A stretch of DNA of 64,000 bases from Methylobacter sp015476545 (GCF_052162025.1 NZ_CP197401.1:3472001-3536000); one strand, 5' to 3'. Counted from the stretch's first letter, positions 25,762 through 35,922 are shown. Program-made: numbers and translations. Notes: generated by a model not told the origin, from the sequence alone.

Positions 25762-27261
25762 GTGCCAAAGAAACCGCCTGAAACCGTCGCTGCTGTAGAC
25801 TTGGGTTCCAATAGCTTTCACATGATCGTTTGCAGCCTGACCGACGGCAAACTGCAAACGATCGACCGTCTCAAGGAAACAGTCAGACTGGCATCCGGAC
25901 TGGACAAGAAACACAATCTGGATATCGCCACGCAAAACAGAGCACTGGAGTGCCTGCAGCGATTCGGCCAGCGAATCCGCAACTTCCCGCCCGGCAGCGT
26001 CCGCGCCGTCGGCACCAGCACCCTGCGTATGGCTAAAAACGCCGAACAATTTCTGGCCAGAGCCGAAAAAGCCCTGAATCAGCCCATCGACATCATTTCC
26101 GGCATAGAAGAAGCGCGCCTGATTTATCTGGGCGTCTCGCACAGCCTGGGCAGCAATGCCAACCTCCGCTTCGTGATGGACATTGGCGGCGGCAGCACCG
26201 AATACATTATCGGCCAGGACGCCACGCCCAAGAAAAAAGAGAGTCTGCCCATGGGCTGCGTCTCGGTCAGCAATGCCTTTTTCAAGAACGGCCGATTATC
26301 AAAAAGCGCAATGACTCAAGCCGTCCTTTTTGCAGCCCAGCAGTTGGAACCTTTCGAAAAGAAATTTCAGCGTAAAAACTGGGACGAAGCCATCGGCGCC
26401 TCGGGCACGCTACGCGCCATCGACAAGGCTCTGATGGCCAAAAACTGGAGCAACAACGGCATTACGCTGGAAGGTCTGGAGCAATTGATCGCCCATATCA
26501 ATCGTTGCGATCATGTCAGTGAACTGGACCTGCCGGGACTGGACCAGGAACGCCTGCCGGTGTTCCCGGGCGGCGTCGCGATCGTCTACGCCACCTTCAA
26601 AAGCCTTGGCATCGAGCAGATGACCGTCTCCGACGGTGCGCTCAGAGAAGGCCTGATACAGGATTTACTGGGCCGTATCTACGACCGCGACATTCGCTCG
26701 GCGACTGTACAGACGTTGGCCGAACGCTATCATACCGATAAGGAACATGCTGAACGCGTCAGACAGACCATCCACTCTATGCTGGCGCAACTGAACAGCG
26801 AGACCTGCCTTTACAACAACGAAAACAGTGAACAATTTCTGGACTGGGCGGCCTATCTGCATGAGATAGGTCATGATATCGCGCATAACCAGTACCATAA
26901 GCACAGCGCCTACATTATCGAGAATGGCGATCTGGCCGGTTTTTCCAGACAGGACCAGATCTTGTTGGCCACGCTTGTCAGATCGCACCGGCGTAAGTTT
27001 TCGCGCGCCCGTTTTAGCGATTTGCCGTATCCCTGGGATATCGATGCTCCCTATCTGACCATCATCCTGCGGTTGGCCGTACTGCTGCGCCGCAACCGCC
27101 ACGAACATCAACTGCCGGAGTTCCAAATAGCCATTGTAAAATCCAAAATACGTTTGCAGTTTCCGGATAACTGGCTGGCGCAGTCGCCGCTGACTTATGC
27201 CGATTTGCTTCAGGAAGCCGACTATTTGAAATCTTCAGGCTTCAAACTGGAGTTTGTATAA
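25762..27261 (+). CDS. ppx: Exopolyphosphatase / pppGpp phosphohydrolase, Ppx/GppA family
   Basis: The family hydrolyses polyphosphate or pppGpp. The 499-residue protein has the ASKHA phosphate motifs AAVDLGSNSFHMIV and VMDIGGGSTEYIIG, and a C-terminal HD-type domain (WAAYLHEIGHDIAHNQYHKHS), giving the length of Ppx rather than of short GppA forms. The start is GTG 25762; no clear ribosome site precedes it. The gene name is a family-level guess. Confidence 0.88.
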   Translation: MPKKPPETVAAVDLGSNSFHMIVCSLTDGKLQTIDRLKETVRLASGLDKKHNLDIATQNRALECLQRFGQRIRNFPPGSVRAVGTSTLRMAKNAEQFLARAEKALNQPIDIISGIEEARLIYLGVSHSLGSNANLRFVMDIGGGSTEYIIGQDATPKKKESLPMGCVSVSNAFFKNGRLSKSAMTQAVLFAAQQLEPFEKKFQRKNWDEAIGASGTLRAIDKALMAKNWSNNGITLEGLEQLIAHINRCDHVSELDLPGLDQERLPVFPGGVAIVYATFKSLGIEQMTVSDGALREGLIQDLLGRIYDRDIRSATVQTLAERYHTDKEHAERVRQTIHSMLAQLNSETCLYNNENSEQFLDWAAYLHEIGHDIAHNQYHKHSAYIIENGDLAGFSRQDQILLATLVRSHRRKFSRARFSDLPYPWDIDAPYLTIILRLAVLLRRNRHEHQLPEFQIAIVKSKIRLQFPDNWLAQSPLTYADLLQEADYLKSSGFKLEFV

Positions 27262-27270
27262 GTCATCTTT

Positions 27271-28545
27271 ATGAAAACCTTATTACGAACCTTGGCCTAT
27301 TGCCTTAGTGCATCAGTTATTTTCAGCATCATGCTCGTCCTGTTCGCTATCGGCGATACGCCGGAAACCGAACCGGGCTGGTCGCTGACCCATGATGACG
27401 TGGTCAGAGCGAAACAGATTCTGCATGAAGGCGCCAAAACCCGGCCTGACGAAATCAACACGATCGTGCTGACCGAAGCCGACCTTAATCTCGCCGGCAA
27501 TTATCTGCTGAACCGCTACAGTAAAAGCGCCGTCAAAATAGAGCTAAAGCAGAACAAAGTCAGATTCAATGTCACCATGACGCTGCCTCACAACAGCCTG
27601 GGCAAATATCTAAACGTCAGCTTCAGGCTAGGCCACGAAGACAATAACGCCCTTCCCGGCATTACAAAATTCAAGGCCGGAAAGTTATTGCTGCCGGCCA
27701 AACTTGCTGCTTTTGTCATTGACATGGTCATTCAGCATTCGTCGCTCAATGAGTACTTCATACTGGCGACGCGTCCCATCAGAGCCGTTCAGATTGAAGG
27801 CAAGAAACTGACTATTACTTACAATTCCGATGCCGAAACATTGCGGCAGGCCAAAAACTTCCTGACTCAAGGCCACAGCAGTGACACCCAGGCGCAGAAT
27901 ATCTATGAACAAAAACTGGCCGAGATCATCGCACATCATGACCCGGCCTGGCGCCTGTCGCTGGCCGAACTGCTAAAACCGTTGTTTGAACTGGCTTACC
28001 AGCGCTCGACCCTGGAGAATGCCATCGAAGAGAACAGGATCGTGATTTTTACCGTCAACGATTACGTCAACAAGTGGGAAACGCAAAAACTCCTGCCGGC
28101 GGCAGAAGCGAAACCGGCTGCCCAACAACACTATTCCGCTTTTCTGTATAAAAGAGTGGATCTAGCCAAACATTTCATCGGCTCTGCCGCGCTGACGGCA
28201 TCAGCCAATGGCCAGGTCGCCAAGATGATTGGTGAGGAAAAGGAATTAAGCGACGCTCAAGGAGGCAGTGGCTTCAGCTTTATTGATCTGGCCGCCGACA
28301 AAGCCGGCACGCGCTTTGGCGAAATAGCCACCTCATCGCCTGAAAATGCCCGTAAAATTCAACAAGCCATGTCAAAAATAAAAGATTATAGCGATTTCAT
28401 GCCAGATCCTCGCGATCTGCCTGAAAATATGGATGAAGCTGAATTCAAAAGGCGCTTCGAATCCATCAACAGCCCAGCCTATCTGGAAGTAGTCAGGCAG
28501 ATTGATGCTCGCATCGCGGCAGCATCCATTTATAACGACATATAG
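27271..28545 (+). CDS. Conserved hypothetical membrane-anchored protein
   Basis: I do not recognise a function. The 424-residue product has one N-terminal membrane helix (LAYCLSASVIFSIMLVLFAI) and a long soluble part with no repeats or cysteine motifs. A region rich in TITYNSDAETLRQAKNFLTQ suggests a folded extracytoplasmic domain. It starts 9 bases after the exopolyphosphatase gene and is likely cotranscribed; a terminator follows at 28554. Confidence 0.75.
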   Translation: MKTLLRTLAYCLSASVIFSIMLVLFAIGDTPETEPGWSLTHDDVVRAKQILHEGAKTRPDEINTIVLTEADLNLAGNYLLNRYSKSAVKIELKQNKVRFNVTMTLPHNSLGKYLNVSFRLGHEDNNALPGITKFKAGKLLLPAKLAAFVIDMVIQHSSLNEYFILATRPIRAVQIEGKKLTITYNSDAETLRQAKNFLTQGHSSDTQAQNIYEQKLAEIIAHHDPAWRLSLAELLKPLFELAYQRSTLENAIEENRIVIFTVNDYVNKWETQKLLPAAEAKPAAQQHYSAFLYKRVDLAKHFIGSAALTASANGQVAKMIGEEKELSDAQGGSGFSFIDLAADKAGTRFGEIATSSPENARKIQQAMSKIKDYSDFMPDPRDLPENMDEAEFKRRFESINSPAYLEVVRQIDARIAAASIYNDI

Positions 28546-28553
28546 CCGACAAT

Positions 28554-28580
28554 AAAAAAGGGAGCTAAAAGCTCCCTTTC
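28554..28580. terminator. Bidirectional Rho-independent terminator
   Basis: AAAGGGAGCT (28557-28566) pairs perfectly with AGCTCCCTTT (28570-28579) around a three-base loop. An A run on the left gives a T tail for the minus-strand peroxidase gene; the plus-strand hypothetical gene ends just before it. Confidence 0.88.
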
Positions 28581-28623
28581 TGGATAAAGCCAAGTGCCGG
28601 GGAGTGCCCCAGCTGTAAAAGGC

Positions 28624-29628
28624 TTAGTTCAAAGTAGTGCCGTGCGTACCTGGCAGAACCGGCATTTTCTGTCTGGGGAATTCGCCAGTCAGCGCTTGCA
28701 GGAAGGCCACGATATCAGCGGTTTCTTCTTTGGACAATTCCTTGTTCAATTGCAGTTTTGCCATTATTTCTACGGCTGAATCCAGCGTTTTAACCGAACC
28801 GTTGTGGAAATAAGGCGCGGTCAGAGCGATATTGCGCAAAGTAGGCACTTTCCACAAATGCTCATCGGCAGGATTTTGGCTGACTTCGGCCAGACCTTTA
28901 TCTTTTGTGAAATGATGTTTTGCTTCAAAACTGCTGTTTTTAGCCACAGGGAATCGTTGGAACGCTCCCTCGCCGTTGAAGGCGGGACCGCTGTGACAGC
29001 TTGTGCAACCTACTTCTTCGAATTTCTTCATGCCGCGGACCTGTTGAGCCGTCAAAGCAGTTTCATCGCCTCTGACATATTGGTCATAAGGGCTGTTAGG
29101 CGTGATCAAAGTTCTCTCGTAAGCGGCAATCGCTTTGGTCGCGTTGTCCTTGGAAATTGAATTTTTGCCAAACGCTTTCTCGAAGAGCTCTTGATAGCCA
29201 TCAATGGATTTCAGCCGTGCTACGACTTCATCCCAGTTCTTCATGCCCATTTCGATAGGATTGGTCACAGGACCTGCAGCCTGGGCTTCCAGAGTGGGCG
29301 CCCGGCCATCCCAGAACTGGACTTTGCTGAATGCGGCATTCCAGACGGTCGGCGCACTGCGGCCGCCGGTTTTGCCATGGACACCCATCGCATTCGGCCG
29401 GTTATCTTCACCGCCTAACATAGTGTTGTGGCAAGATGCGCAGGAAACAGTACCGGTCGAAGACAAACGCGGATCGTGATACAGGATTTGACCCAGCTCG
29501 ATTTTAGCTTCCGAGGAGGGGTTATCAGCCGGTTCAGGCGCTGCTGTAGGCAAAGCTTCCCAGGCTGAAGCGACAGAAATGCTGCCAGCGAGCATTATCG
29601 CTGAAACCAGCGAACGAATTTTAAACAT
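28624..29628 (-). CDS. Di-haem cytochrome c peroxidase
   Basis: A periplasmic peroxidase of the CcpA/MauG family that reduces hydrogen peroxide. It has a signal peptide (SLVSAIMLAGSISVASA), a high-spin haem site CASCH near residue 70 and a low-spin site CTSCH near residue 210, and conserved GGRSAPTVWNAAF and FHNGSVKTL. ATG 29628 is preceded by GGAG and is preferred over ATG 29640. About 334 residues. Confidence 0.93.
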   Translation of the reverse strand: MFKIRSLVSAIMLAGSISVASAWEALPTAAPEPADNPSSEAKIELGQILYHDPRLSSTGTVSCASCHNTMLGGEDNRPNAMGVHGKTGGRSAPTVWNAAFSKVQFWDGRAPTLEAQAAGPVTNPIEMGMKNWDEVVARLKSIDGYQELFEKAFGKNSISKDNATKAIAAYERTLITPNSPYDQYVRGDETALTAQQVRGMKKFEEVGCTSCHSGPAFNGEGAFQRFPVAKNSSFEAKHHFTKDKGLAEVSQNPADEHLWKVPTLRNIALTAPYFHNGSVKTLDSAVEIMAKLQLNKELSKEETADIVAFLQALTGEFPRQKMPVLPGTHGTTLN

Positions 29629-29640
29629 ACCATACTCCAA

Positions 29641-29947
29641 AATGATTACTAACCTTAAGGGCGACTTTTGGGGCGACCAGAATCACCCGACGACTTTTTT
29701 TATATTCACCCAGCCAAATTGTAAGGTATCAGGCAAACAAGGCACAATCAATTCTTAAGGTCTTCCTCATCAATATGGAGCGACCGGGGCGTGTCTTTCG
29801 CGGGAAATGCATTTTTTACGCAGAAAAATACCAGAAGACCTGCCGGCCGATTTATTGCATGACAAGTCTGTCTTGATAAGAGCGGCTCGAATCGACTCTA
29901 AGATTCAGAACCTTAATTAACTTGGCTCTTTTTCAGGAGGAATCGGT
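29641..29947. other. Intergenic region between peroxidase and arginase genes
   Basis: No gene, RNA or clear repeat was found. It must hold the promoters of the two divergent genes. A good ribosome site (AGGAGG) lies nine bases before the arginase start. Confidence 0.6.
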
Positions 29948-30871
29948 ATGACTATCCTACAAACACTGGGGATTGCCTCTTGCCTGGGCGGCCCCATGCG
30001 GCTATGCGGCTACGCAGCCGAATTACTGCGCGACGGCCTGGCGAGGCAACCTTTGCGGAACGGCGGCCTGCAACTGCAATGGCATATCGTGCATCCTGAC
30101 AACGAAGGCACAAAAGATGACAGGCTGCGCCGCCTCAACCGGCAAGCCAGCAAATTCACCCGGCACTGGGCCGAAGCCCGCCGGCCTTTCCTGGTGATCG
30201 GCGGCGACCATTCCTGCGCCATGGGTACGTGGCCGGGCGTTTTGAAGGCGCTGCCGGAAAATGAAGAGCTGGGGCTGATCTGGATCGATGCGCACATGGA
30301 TGCCCATACCTTTGAAACATCCCCTTCCGGCAACATCCACGGCATGCCCGTATCGGCTTTACTGGGCAGGGCCGATGCCCGTCTGTCGGCCCTGTATCCG
30401 GCCGACCGTTTCATCAAGCCGCAAAACCTGATCCAGATCGGTATCCGCAGCTATGAACAGGAGGAACACGCTTTATTGCAAGAAGCGGGCGTCCGGATTA
30501 TTTTCGCCGACCAGATCACCAGTCTCGCGCAGACATTACAGGGCGCAATGGAACAGCTAAGCCGGACCTGCCACATGATCGGCATCAGCATCGATCTGGA
30601 TTTCATCGATCCCATCGATGCGCCCGGCGTCGAAACGCCGGCGCCAGGCGGCTTCAGAGCGGCTGAGCTCATGGCCGCACTCAGGTCGGTAAACCGGAAT
30701 GATAAAATATGCGGCCTGGAAATCAGCGAATACAATCCGGAAAACGATCAGGACAACAAAACACTGGACCTGATCAGAGCCATCATCGAAGCCTTTTATG
30801 CCGACAACAGCCCAAACAAATCCTTGGGATCGTCCAGCTCCGGAATCAGCGGCATATCCGTGCCCAAGTGA
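29948..30871 (+). CDS. Arginase
   Basis: Arginase splits arginine into ornithine and urea. The 307-residue protein has the dimanganese motifs GGDHSCAMGTW, WIDAHMDAHT and SIDLDFIDPIDAPGVETP, the last including the DxD ligands. The converging ornithine cyclodeaminase gene overlaps its final 76 bases, so the last ~20 residues (after FYADNS) are read from DNA coding on both strands and are probably not part of the fold. Confidence 0.92.
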   Translation: MTILQTLGIASCLGGPMRLCGYAAELLRDGLARQPLRNGGLQLQWHIVHPDNEGTKDDRLRRLNRQASKFTRHWAEARRPFLVIGGDHSCAMGTWPGVLKALPENEELGLIWIDAHMDAHTFETSPSGNIHGMPVSALLGRADARLSALYPADRFIKPQNLIQIGIRSYEQEEHALLQEAGVRIIFADQITSLAQTLQGAMEQLSRTCHMIGISIDLDFIDPIDAPGVETPAPGGFRAAELMAALRSVNRNDKICGLEISEYNPENDQDNKTLDLIRAIIEAFYADNSPNKSLGSSSSGISGISVPK

Positions 30872-31806
30872 TGCTCACAGGCCAGTTCATACACCAGGCG
30901 CAGAACCGAGAAATCCTCCAGCGCGAACCCGACCGAATCGAACACAGTAATCTCCTGCGTGTTCTCCCGCCCCGGCTTATGCCCGCCGACCAGCTCCCAC
31001 AGCTCGGTATGAACATGGCTTGCGTCGCACTGCTGCACTTCACCTTCCACCAGAGCCTGCGGCATATATTCGACAACCAGCTTGGCCGCCGACAACAAAA
31101 CATGGCTCAATTCGGTCTTGCCGGGGCAATCGCCGCCCACTGCCTGAATATGAGCGCCGGGCGCGACATCTTCCAGTGCAAACAGCGACTGGCGCTTTTT
31201 TGCCGCTGTAGCCGTGACAATGATGTCGGCATCCCGCACGGCCTCTTTAATGCTGCGGCACGGCACAAGCTCAAACGGATAAGCCAATAGATTTCTGGCA
31301 AATTTGCGCATGGCTCCGATATCCAAATCGAAGAAGCGTATCTGCCGTAGCGGGAAAACGCCGTTGAAACCCAACACCTGAAATTCCGATTGCGCTCCAG
31401 TGCCGATAACGGCTAAAACATCGGAGTCCGGCCGGGCCAGATAGCTCGCCGCCAGCACGCCGGTAGCGGCCGTCCGGAAAGCGGTCAGCAGCGTCATCTC
31501 GCAGATCATAAGCGGATACCCCGAAGCCACTTCGCTTAACTGGCCAATGGCTATGACGCTGAGTTTGCCTTCCGCCGTATTGCCGGGATGACCGTTCACA
31601 TATTTGAACGCGTATAAACTGTCATCCGAACAGGGCATCAGTTCAATAACGCCGTGCGCATAATGCGTGGCATGGCGGGTCGACTTGTAAAACGCGGGCC
31701 AGCGGGCAAAATCTTGCTTTAATGCAATGAGCAGCCGGCTGAAAAACGATTCAATGCCGACTATGTTTATCAGTCTTTGTATATCGCTTACGGTCAGAAT
31801 TTTCAT
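30796..31806 (-). CDS. Ornithine cyclodeaminase / mu-crystallin family
   Basis: Ornithine cyclodeaminase makes proline and ammonia from ornithine with NAD. The product has the Rossmann motif VIGTGAQSEFQVL, the substrate region KYVNGHPGNT, and AVGGDCPGKTEL with the conserved aspartate. ATG 31806 (MKILTVSDIQRLI) is chosen; the frame is open to 31884 but the extra residues do not resemble the family. About 336 residues. With arginase next door the pair forms an arginine to proline route. Confidence 0.9.
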   Translation of the reverse strand: MKILTVSDIQRLINIVGIESFFSRLLIALKQDFARWPAFYKSTRHATHYAHGVIELMPCSDDSLYAFKYVNGHPGNTAEGKLSVIAIGQLSEVASGYPLMICEMTLLTAFRTAATGVLAASYLARPDSDVLAVIGTGAQSEFQVLGFNGVFPLRQIRFFDLDIGAMRKFARNLLAYPFELVPCRSIKEAVRDADIIVTATAAKKRQSLFALEDVAPGAHIQAVGGDCPGKTELSHVLLSAAKLVVEYMPQALVEGEVQQCDASHVHTELWELVGGHKPGRENTQEITVFDSVGFALEDFSVLRLVYELACEHHLGTDMPLIPELDDPKDLFGLLSA

Positions 31807-31955
31807 GAACCAGCCCGTCTGTTTTTGGTCTGATGGCAGTGGGACTATCAACATCATCACGTAGTTCAGGTTGAGTTCAGGCAATTAGGCCACATTTAAC
31901 TAAACTTAAAGCTATATGAATAAAAAATTAACGTAAAAATGAGGACTAAAAAAGA

Positions 31956-32705
31956 ATGAAGACGCCTGCGGTGTCACCAGCCGTTAAAAAAATCAGAACT
32001 TATCTGGGTGCGAAAGACCAATTAAATGACACGATCATCCGGTTACGCTTGTACCTTCCCGAAGAAGGTTATGACTATTATGCCGGCCAATGCCTGACGC
32101 TCTATAACAATGAAGGCGTCGGGCGCATGTATTGTCTGTCCAGCGTACCGGGACTCGATGACTTTCTTGAATTACAGATCAGCCTGACATCGCACGGCGC
32201 GCTGATTCCCTGGATTTATGGAGAACTCCAGGTCGGCGATCAGGTAAGGATCAGTCCCGCATCGGGCGACTGTTTCTATCTGCCCGGCGATCTCAGCCAG
32301 CCCATTATGCTGATTGGCACGGGCATTGCACTGGCGCCTCTATACGGCATATTGCGCGATGCGCTGATAAAACACGGGCACAAGGGCGACATCCGCTTAT
32401 TTCATCAGACGCACAGCCCCGACGAATACTATCTGATTCCGGAGTTGATGGCGCTGCAGACGGAATACCCGAATTTCAGCTACACCCATTTCATCCACGG
32501 CAAAAGTCCCGTTAACGTAGCGCTCGATGTGCCTGAAAAGTCAACCAGCGAAATGGCCTTCGGCACGATTGAAGACTTGTCCCTTTGGCAGTTATTTCTC
32601 TGCGGTGATCCGTCTGTCATTAAGGAGGTCAAACAGGATGCCATTCTTTTGGGCGCTAAAGAAAACAACATTTTTGAAACGCCTTTTGCCATGCCGAGCG
32701 ACTAA
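31956..32705 (+). CDS. FAD-dependent ferredoxin reductase-like protein
   Basis: A 249-residue protein of the ferredoxin-NADP reductase fold. The FAD motif is RMYCLSSVPG (RxYS variant with cysteine) and the NAD-site glycines are in MLIGTGIALAPLYGIL. The C-terminal LWQLFLCGDPSVIKEVKQ is typical. No ferredoxin domain is fused. It is divergent from the cyclodeaminase gene; its redox partner is unknown. Confidence 0.82.
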   Translation: MKTPAVSPAVKKIRTYLGAKDQLNDTIIRLRLYLPEEGYDYYAGQCLTLYNNEGVGRMYCLSSVPGLDDFLELQISLTSHGALIPWIYGELQVGDQVRISPASGDCFYLPGDLSQPIMLIGTGIALAPLYGILRDALIKHGHKGDIRLFHQTHSPDEYYLIPELMALQTEYPNFSYTHFIHGKSPVNVALDVPEKSTSEMAFGTIEDLSLWQLFLCGDPSVIKEVKQDAILLGAKENNIFETPFAMPSD

Positions 32706-32782
32706 AAACCGCTCCGGCATCAGGAATCGGATGCATAAGCGCTCGATGGCGATAATGGCTATTCCTTTTGTATCCGGAAGAC

Positions 32783-35077
32783 ATGCACTTTCTTCCGACC
32801 AGCCTTAACATAATAATGCACCGACTCATAGACAGCCTCAACTTCAATCTCATTATTATTGAGCTGGATCGCTCTGCAGCGGCATTTATGCCGCGCATCA
32901 AAAAAATCAATCTTTCCGCAGCGACTCTTTTAGGCTACAGCGAACAAGAACTGATTGATAAGCCCTTGAATATCGTCTATTCCCCCGAAGCACTCCCGGA
33001 ATTGGAGCAAACTGTCCAGGCCTGTTTGACCGGCGCAACCCCGGCCAAGAATCTGGAATGCGACATCATCACGAAAGACCACAACAGCATTCAGGCACTG
33101 GTTTCGCTGTCCGTCCTGCCCGACCAGGATGCAAAAGACATCAATATCGTGCTTCTGATTCACGATATCAGCGACAGAAAGCGCATCGACAAGGAGCTGT
33201 TCATGATGCACCGGGCCTTGGAGCAAAGCGCCAGCGCTGTCGTCATCACGGACACGAGCGGCCGCATTGAATACATCAACCCGAAGTTCAGCGAGCTTAC
33301 CGGCTACGCGCCGGACGAAGTGCTGGGCCAGAATCCCAGAATACTGCAATCCGGCGCGACCTCTCCGGAGCAATATCAGGCCATGTGGGAAATGCTTTTT
33401 GTCAAGGGCGAATGGCGCGGCGAAATCAAAAACAAAAAGAAAAACGGCGAGGTTTACTGGGCCTATGAAAACATCAGCGCCATCAGAAATATGCAGGGAG
33501 AAATCACGCATTTCATCTCCGTAGCGGAAGACATCACGCTACGCAAGGAAGCCGAACTGGCGCTAAGCGAAAGCGAGGAGCGTTTCCGGCAAATGGCGGA
33601 AATAGCCGGCGAATGGCTGTGGGAGCAGGACCCCGGCGGTTATTACATTTATAGCAGCACAGCCGTCAACCAGATCCTCGGCTTTAAGCCCGAAGAAGTT
33701 ATCGGCAAACACTATACCGAACTGTTAACGGACCGGGATAAAGCCGACCTACAGATCTACGTTGCCGTGCGCGAGCCTTTCCGCGCCTTGACCAACCATT
33801 ACCGCCATAAAGACGGTCATGAGGTGCTGACCGAATCGACCGGCCTGCCGCTGTTCAATGCCCAAGGGAAACTGATCAAATGGCGCGGCGTCGACCGCGA
33901 CATTACCGCCCAGAAACATTTTCAGGATGCTCTGATCGACAGCGAGAAGCGCACGCGCCTGATCATCGAAAGCTCCATCAACGCCATCGTGATCATGGAT
34001 GACAAAGGCCTCATCACGGACTGGAATCACCGTGCCGAAAAAATGTTCGGCTGGCTCCATGATGAAGCGGTAGGCCAGCAGCTTAAAGACTTGATCATCC
34101 CGCCGCGGTTCCGCAATGCGCATCAGAAAGGCCTAGAACATTTTTTACAGACCGGCGTCGGCCCTTTACTGAATCGCCAGTTCGAACATGTGGCCCTGCG
34201 CCGCGACGGCTCCGAATTTCCTGTCGAACTCAGCATTTCCCCCCTGAAGCTGGGCAATACCTATATTTTCAGCGGCTTCATACACGACATCACGGACCGC
34301 AAGGCCGCGGAACAGCAGATCCGCCAGACCCAGGTCAAACTGGCGATCGCCCAGAGCGAAATCAAAATCGCCCGCCAGATACAGGCATCCTTGCTGCCGA
34401 CGTCATCGATCAAATCGGAGCATTTTGAAGTCACCGGTTTCTGCCTGCCCGCCAATCAGGTCGGCGGCGACTATTTCGACTATTTCATCCGCAATGAAGA
34501 CCGCCTGGACATGATCATTGCCGATGTTTCGGGCCATTCCATCGGCCCCGCCCTGTTCATGGTCGAAGCCCGCAGCGCGATCAGGACGCGCGCCGCCGGG
34601 CTGGAAACACCGGCCGAGACGCTAAGGCTCCTCAATAAATTCCTTTACGAGGACCTGGACAATTCGGACTACTTCATCACCTTGTTTTACCTGCAATACG
34701 ATATTCGCAGCCACCAGCTACGCTTTGCCAATGCCGGACACCCGCCGCCCCTGCTGTTCAACCCCTCCGAATCCGAATGCCGGCAGCTTGACGCCGATGG
34801 ACTGATACTGGGCATACGGGAACAGGTCGATTTCGAGGAAAAGACCACGATGCTTGCGCAAGGCGATCTAATCCTGCTGTATACGGACGGAATAACCGAA
34901 GCCGAAAACATCCAGGGAGAATTTTTCGGCCTGAAACGCGTCAACGACATTCTGATTCAATACGCAGAGCAGTCTCCTCAAATGATTATTGAAGCCCTGC
35001 TCGAACAGCTGAAACAATTCAGCCAGACTGAATCATTCGAAGATGACATTACGTTGATGATTTTCAGGCGCAGTTAG
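32783..35077 (+). CDS. PAS-domain PP2C-type (SpoIIE/RsbU) protein phosphatase
   Basis: A cytoplasmic sensor-phosphatase of about 764 residues. Four PAS domains follow one another, around residues 20-135, 145-255, 265-385 and 390-515; the second has the clear PAS/PAC form EYINPKFSELTGYAPDEVLG. The C-terminal ~230 residues form a SpoIIE/RsbU phosphatase (NQVGGDYFDYF, IIADVSGHSIGPALFM, LYTDGITEAEN). Such proteins usually control an anti-sigma-factor antagonist. The start is uncertain: TTG 32768, ATG 32783 and ATG 32816 are all possible and none has a strong ribosome site. Confidence 0.88.
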   Translation: MHFLPTSLNIIMHRLIDSLNFNLIIIELDRSAAAFMPRIKKINLSAATLLGYSEQELIDKPLNIVYSPEALPELEQTVQACLTGATPAKNLECDIITKDHNSIQALVSLSVLPDQDAKDINIVLLIHDISDRKRIDKELFMMHRALEQSASAVVITDTSGRIEYINPKFSELTGYAPDEVLGQNPRILQSGATSPEQYQAMWEMLFVKGEWRGEIKNKKKNGEVYWAYENISAIRNMQGEITHFISVAEDITLRKEAELALSESEERFRQMAEIAGEWLWEQDPGGYYIYSSTAVNQILGFKPEEVIGKHYTELLTDRDKADLQIYVAVREPFRALTNHYRHKDGHEVLTESTGLPLFNAQGKLIKWRGVDRDITAQKHFQDALIDSEKRTRLIIESSINAIVIMDDKGLITDWNHRAEKMFGWLHDEAVGQQLKDLIIPPRFRNAHQKGLEHFLQTGVGPLLNRQFEHVALRRDGSEFPVELSISPLKLGNTYIFSGFIHDITDRKAAEQQIRQTQVKLAIAQSEIKIARQIQASLLPTSSIKSEHFEVTGFCLPANQVGGDYFDYFIRNEDRLDMIIADVSGHSIGPALFMVEARSAIRTRAAGLETPAETLRLLNKFLYEDLDNSDYFITLFYLQYDIRSHQLRFANAGHPPPLLFNPSESECRQLDADGLILGIREQVDFEEKTTMLAQGDLILLYTDGITEAENIQGEFFGLKRVNDILIQYAEQSPQMIIEALLEQLKQFSQTESFEDDITLMIFRRS

Positions 35078-35372
35078 GATGCTAGGCATTGAATGGTTCA
35101 TGACCCCTTGCTGCCTGTCGCATTAATTGATTGAGAGTCTGCTCTCTATCAGTTAGCGGACTCCCAGTTTCCCCAGCTGATTTATACTTTTCGTATGGAT
35201 CTCAACTACATGCCATAATATCTGGATCTGTTTATCACTCGATTTTAGGATGATAGGCTGTTAACAACCTTGCCTAATACCATAGATTTGTTGCAGAAAT
35301 GACTCGAAAGACTGAAGATATAGGGAAACCGTATAATAATTACTTGTTAGCGCTTTCGACAAGGGGGAGCAA
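35078..35372. other. Gene-free spacer with an integron-like core at its right end
   Basis: No gene was found. GTTAGCGC at 35346-35353 matches the right-hand core of an integron attC site and is the complement of GCGCTAAC found after the next gene. Confidence 0.45.
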
Positions 35373-35816
35373 ATGAGCATGAACGCTTTTTTCAAGTCTT
35401 TTAGCCGTGACCAGATCAATGCCATGTTCGAGGACTATTCGCTGATAGATGAGTGGGTGTGGAAGGCGGACAAATCGTTGCATTCCACTGATGTGGAAAC
35501 AGCCTGGGATGTTCTGTCGAACGTTCTGAGCGGTACAGGCTTCCTGGCCACTGCCCAGATAGACCGCGTCCTCAGCAATGGCTGTTCCATCATTACGCCA
35601 AAGCACGTGAAGGAACAGCAGCAGGGACTTTCCAGGTGGTCGCATGAGGAAGTCTTGGAGGGGCTTCGGAGGCTTGATGGAGACGAGAATATCTATCACC
35701 TCGATGTCTTTTTCGACGACGGTGAAGAGTATCTTCTCGAGCAATTCGACAAGTTGGTGGCGTTCTATGCGAAGGCAGCCGAGAACGATCTGGGAGCAGT
35801 GTTCTACTTGGCCTGA
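35373..35816 (+). CDS. DUF1877 family protein (YfbM-like)
   Basis: A 147-residue acidic protein with the layout of the DUF1877 family (LDVFFDDGEEYLLEQFDKLVAFY, here GEEYLLEQFDKLVAFY, near the C-terminus). The function of the family is unknown. A ribosome site GGGGGAG precedes the ATG. Core-like sequences flank the gene on both sides, suggesting it entered as a gene cassette. A few more codons of a plausible tail (DDELLDHLRSKYGA) follow in another frame. Confidence 0.75.
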   Translation: MSMNAFFKSFSRDQINAMFEDYSLIDEWVWKADKSLHSTDVETAWDVLSNVLSGTGFLATAQIDRVLSNGCSIITPKHVKEQQQGLSRWSHEEVLEGLRRLDGDENIYHLDVFFDDGEEYLLEQFDKLVAFYAKAAENDLGAVFYLA

Positions 35817-35922
35817 TGACGAGTTGTTGGACCATCTGCGCTCGAAATATGGAGCCTAGAATTTTGGGGTCAGATGAGACCTGAGCGGGTTTGTCGCCTG
35901 GTAGGGTTCGGTAGCCAAAGAG

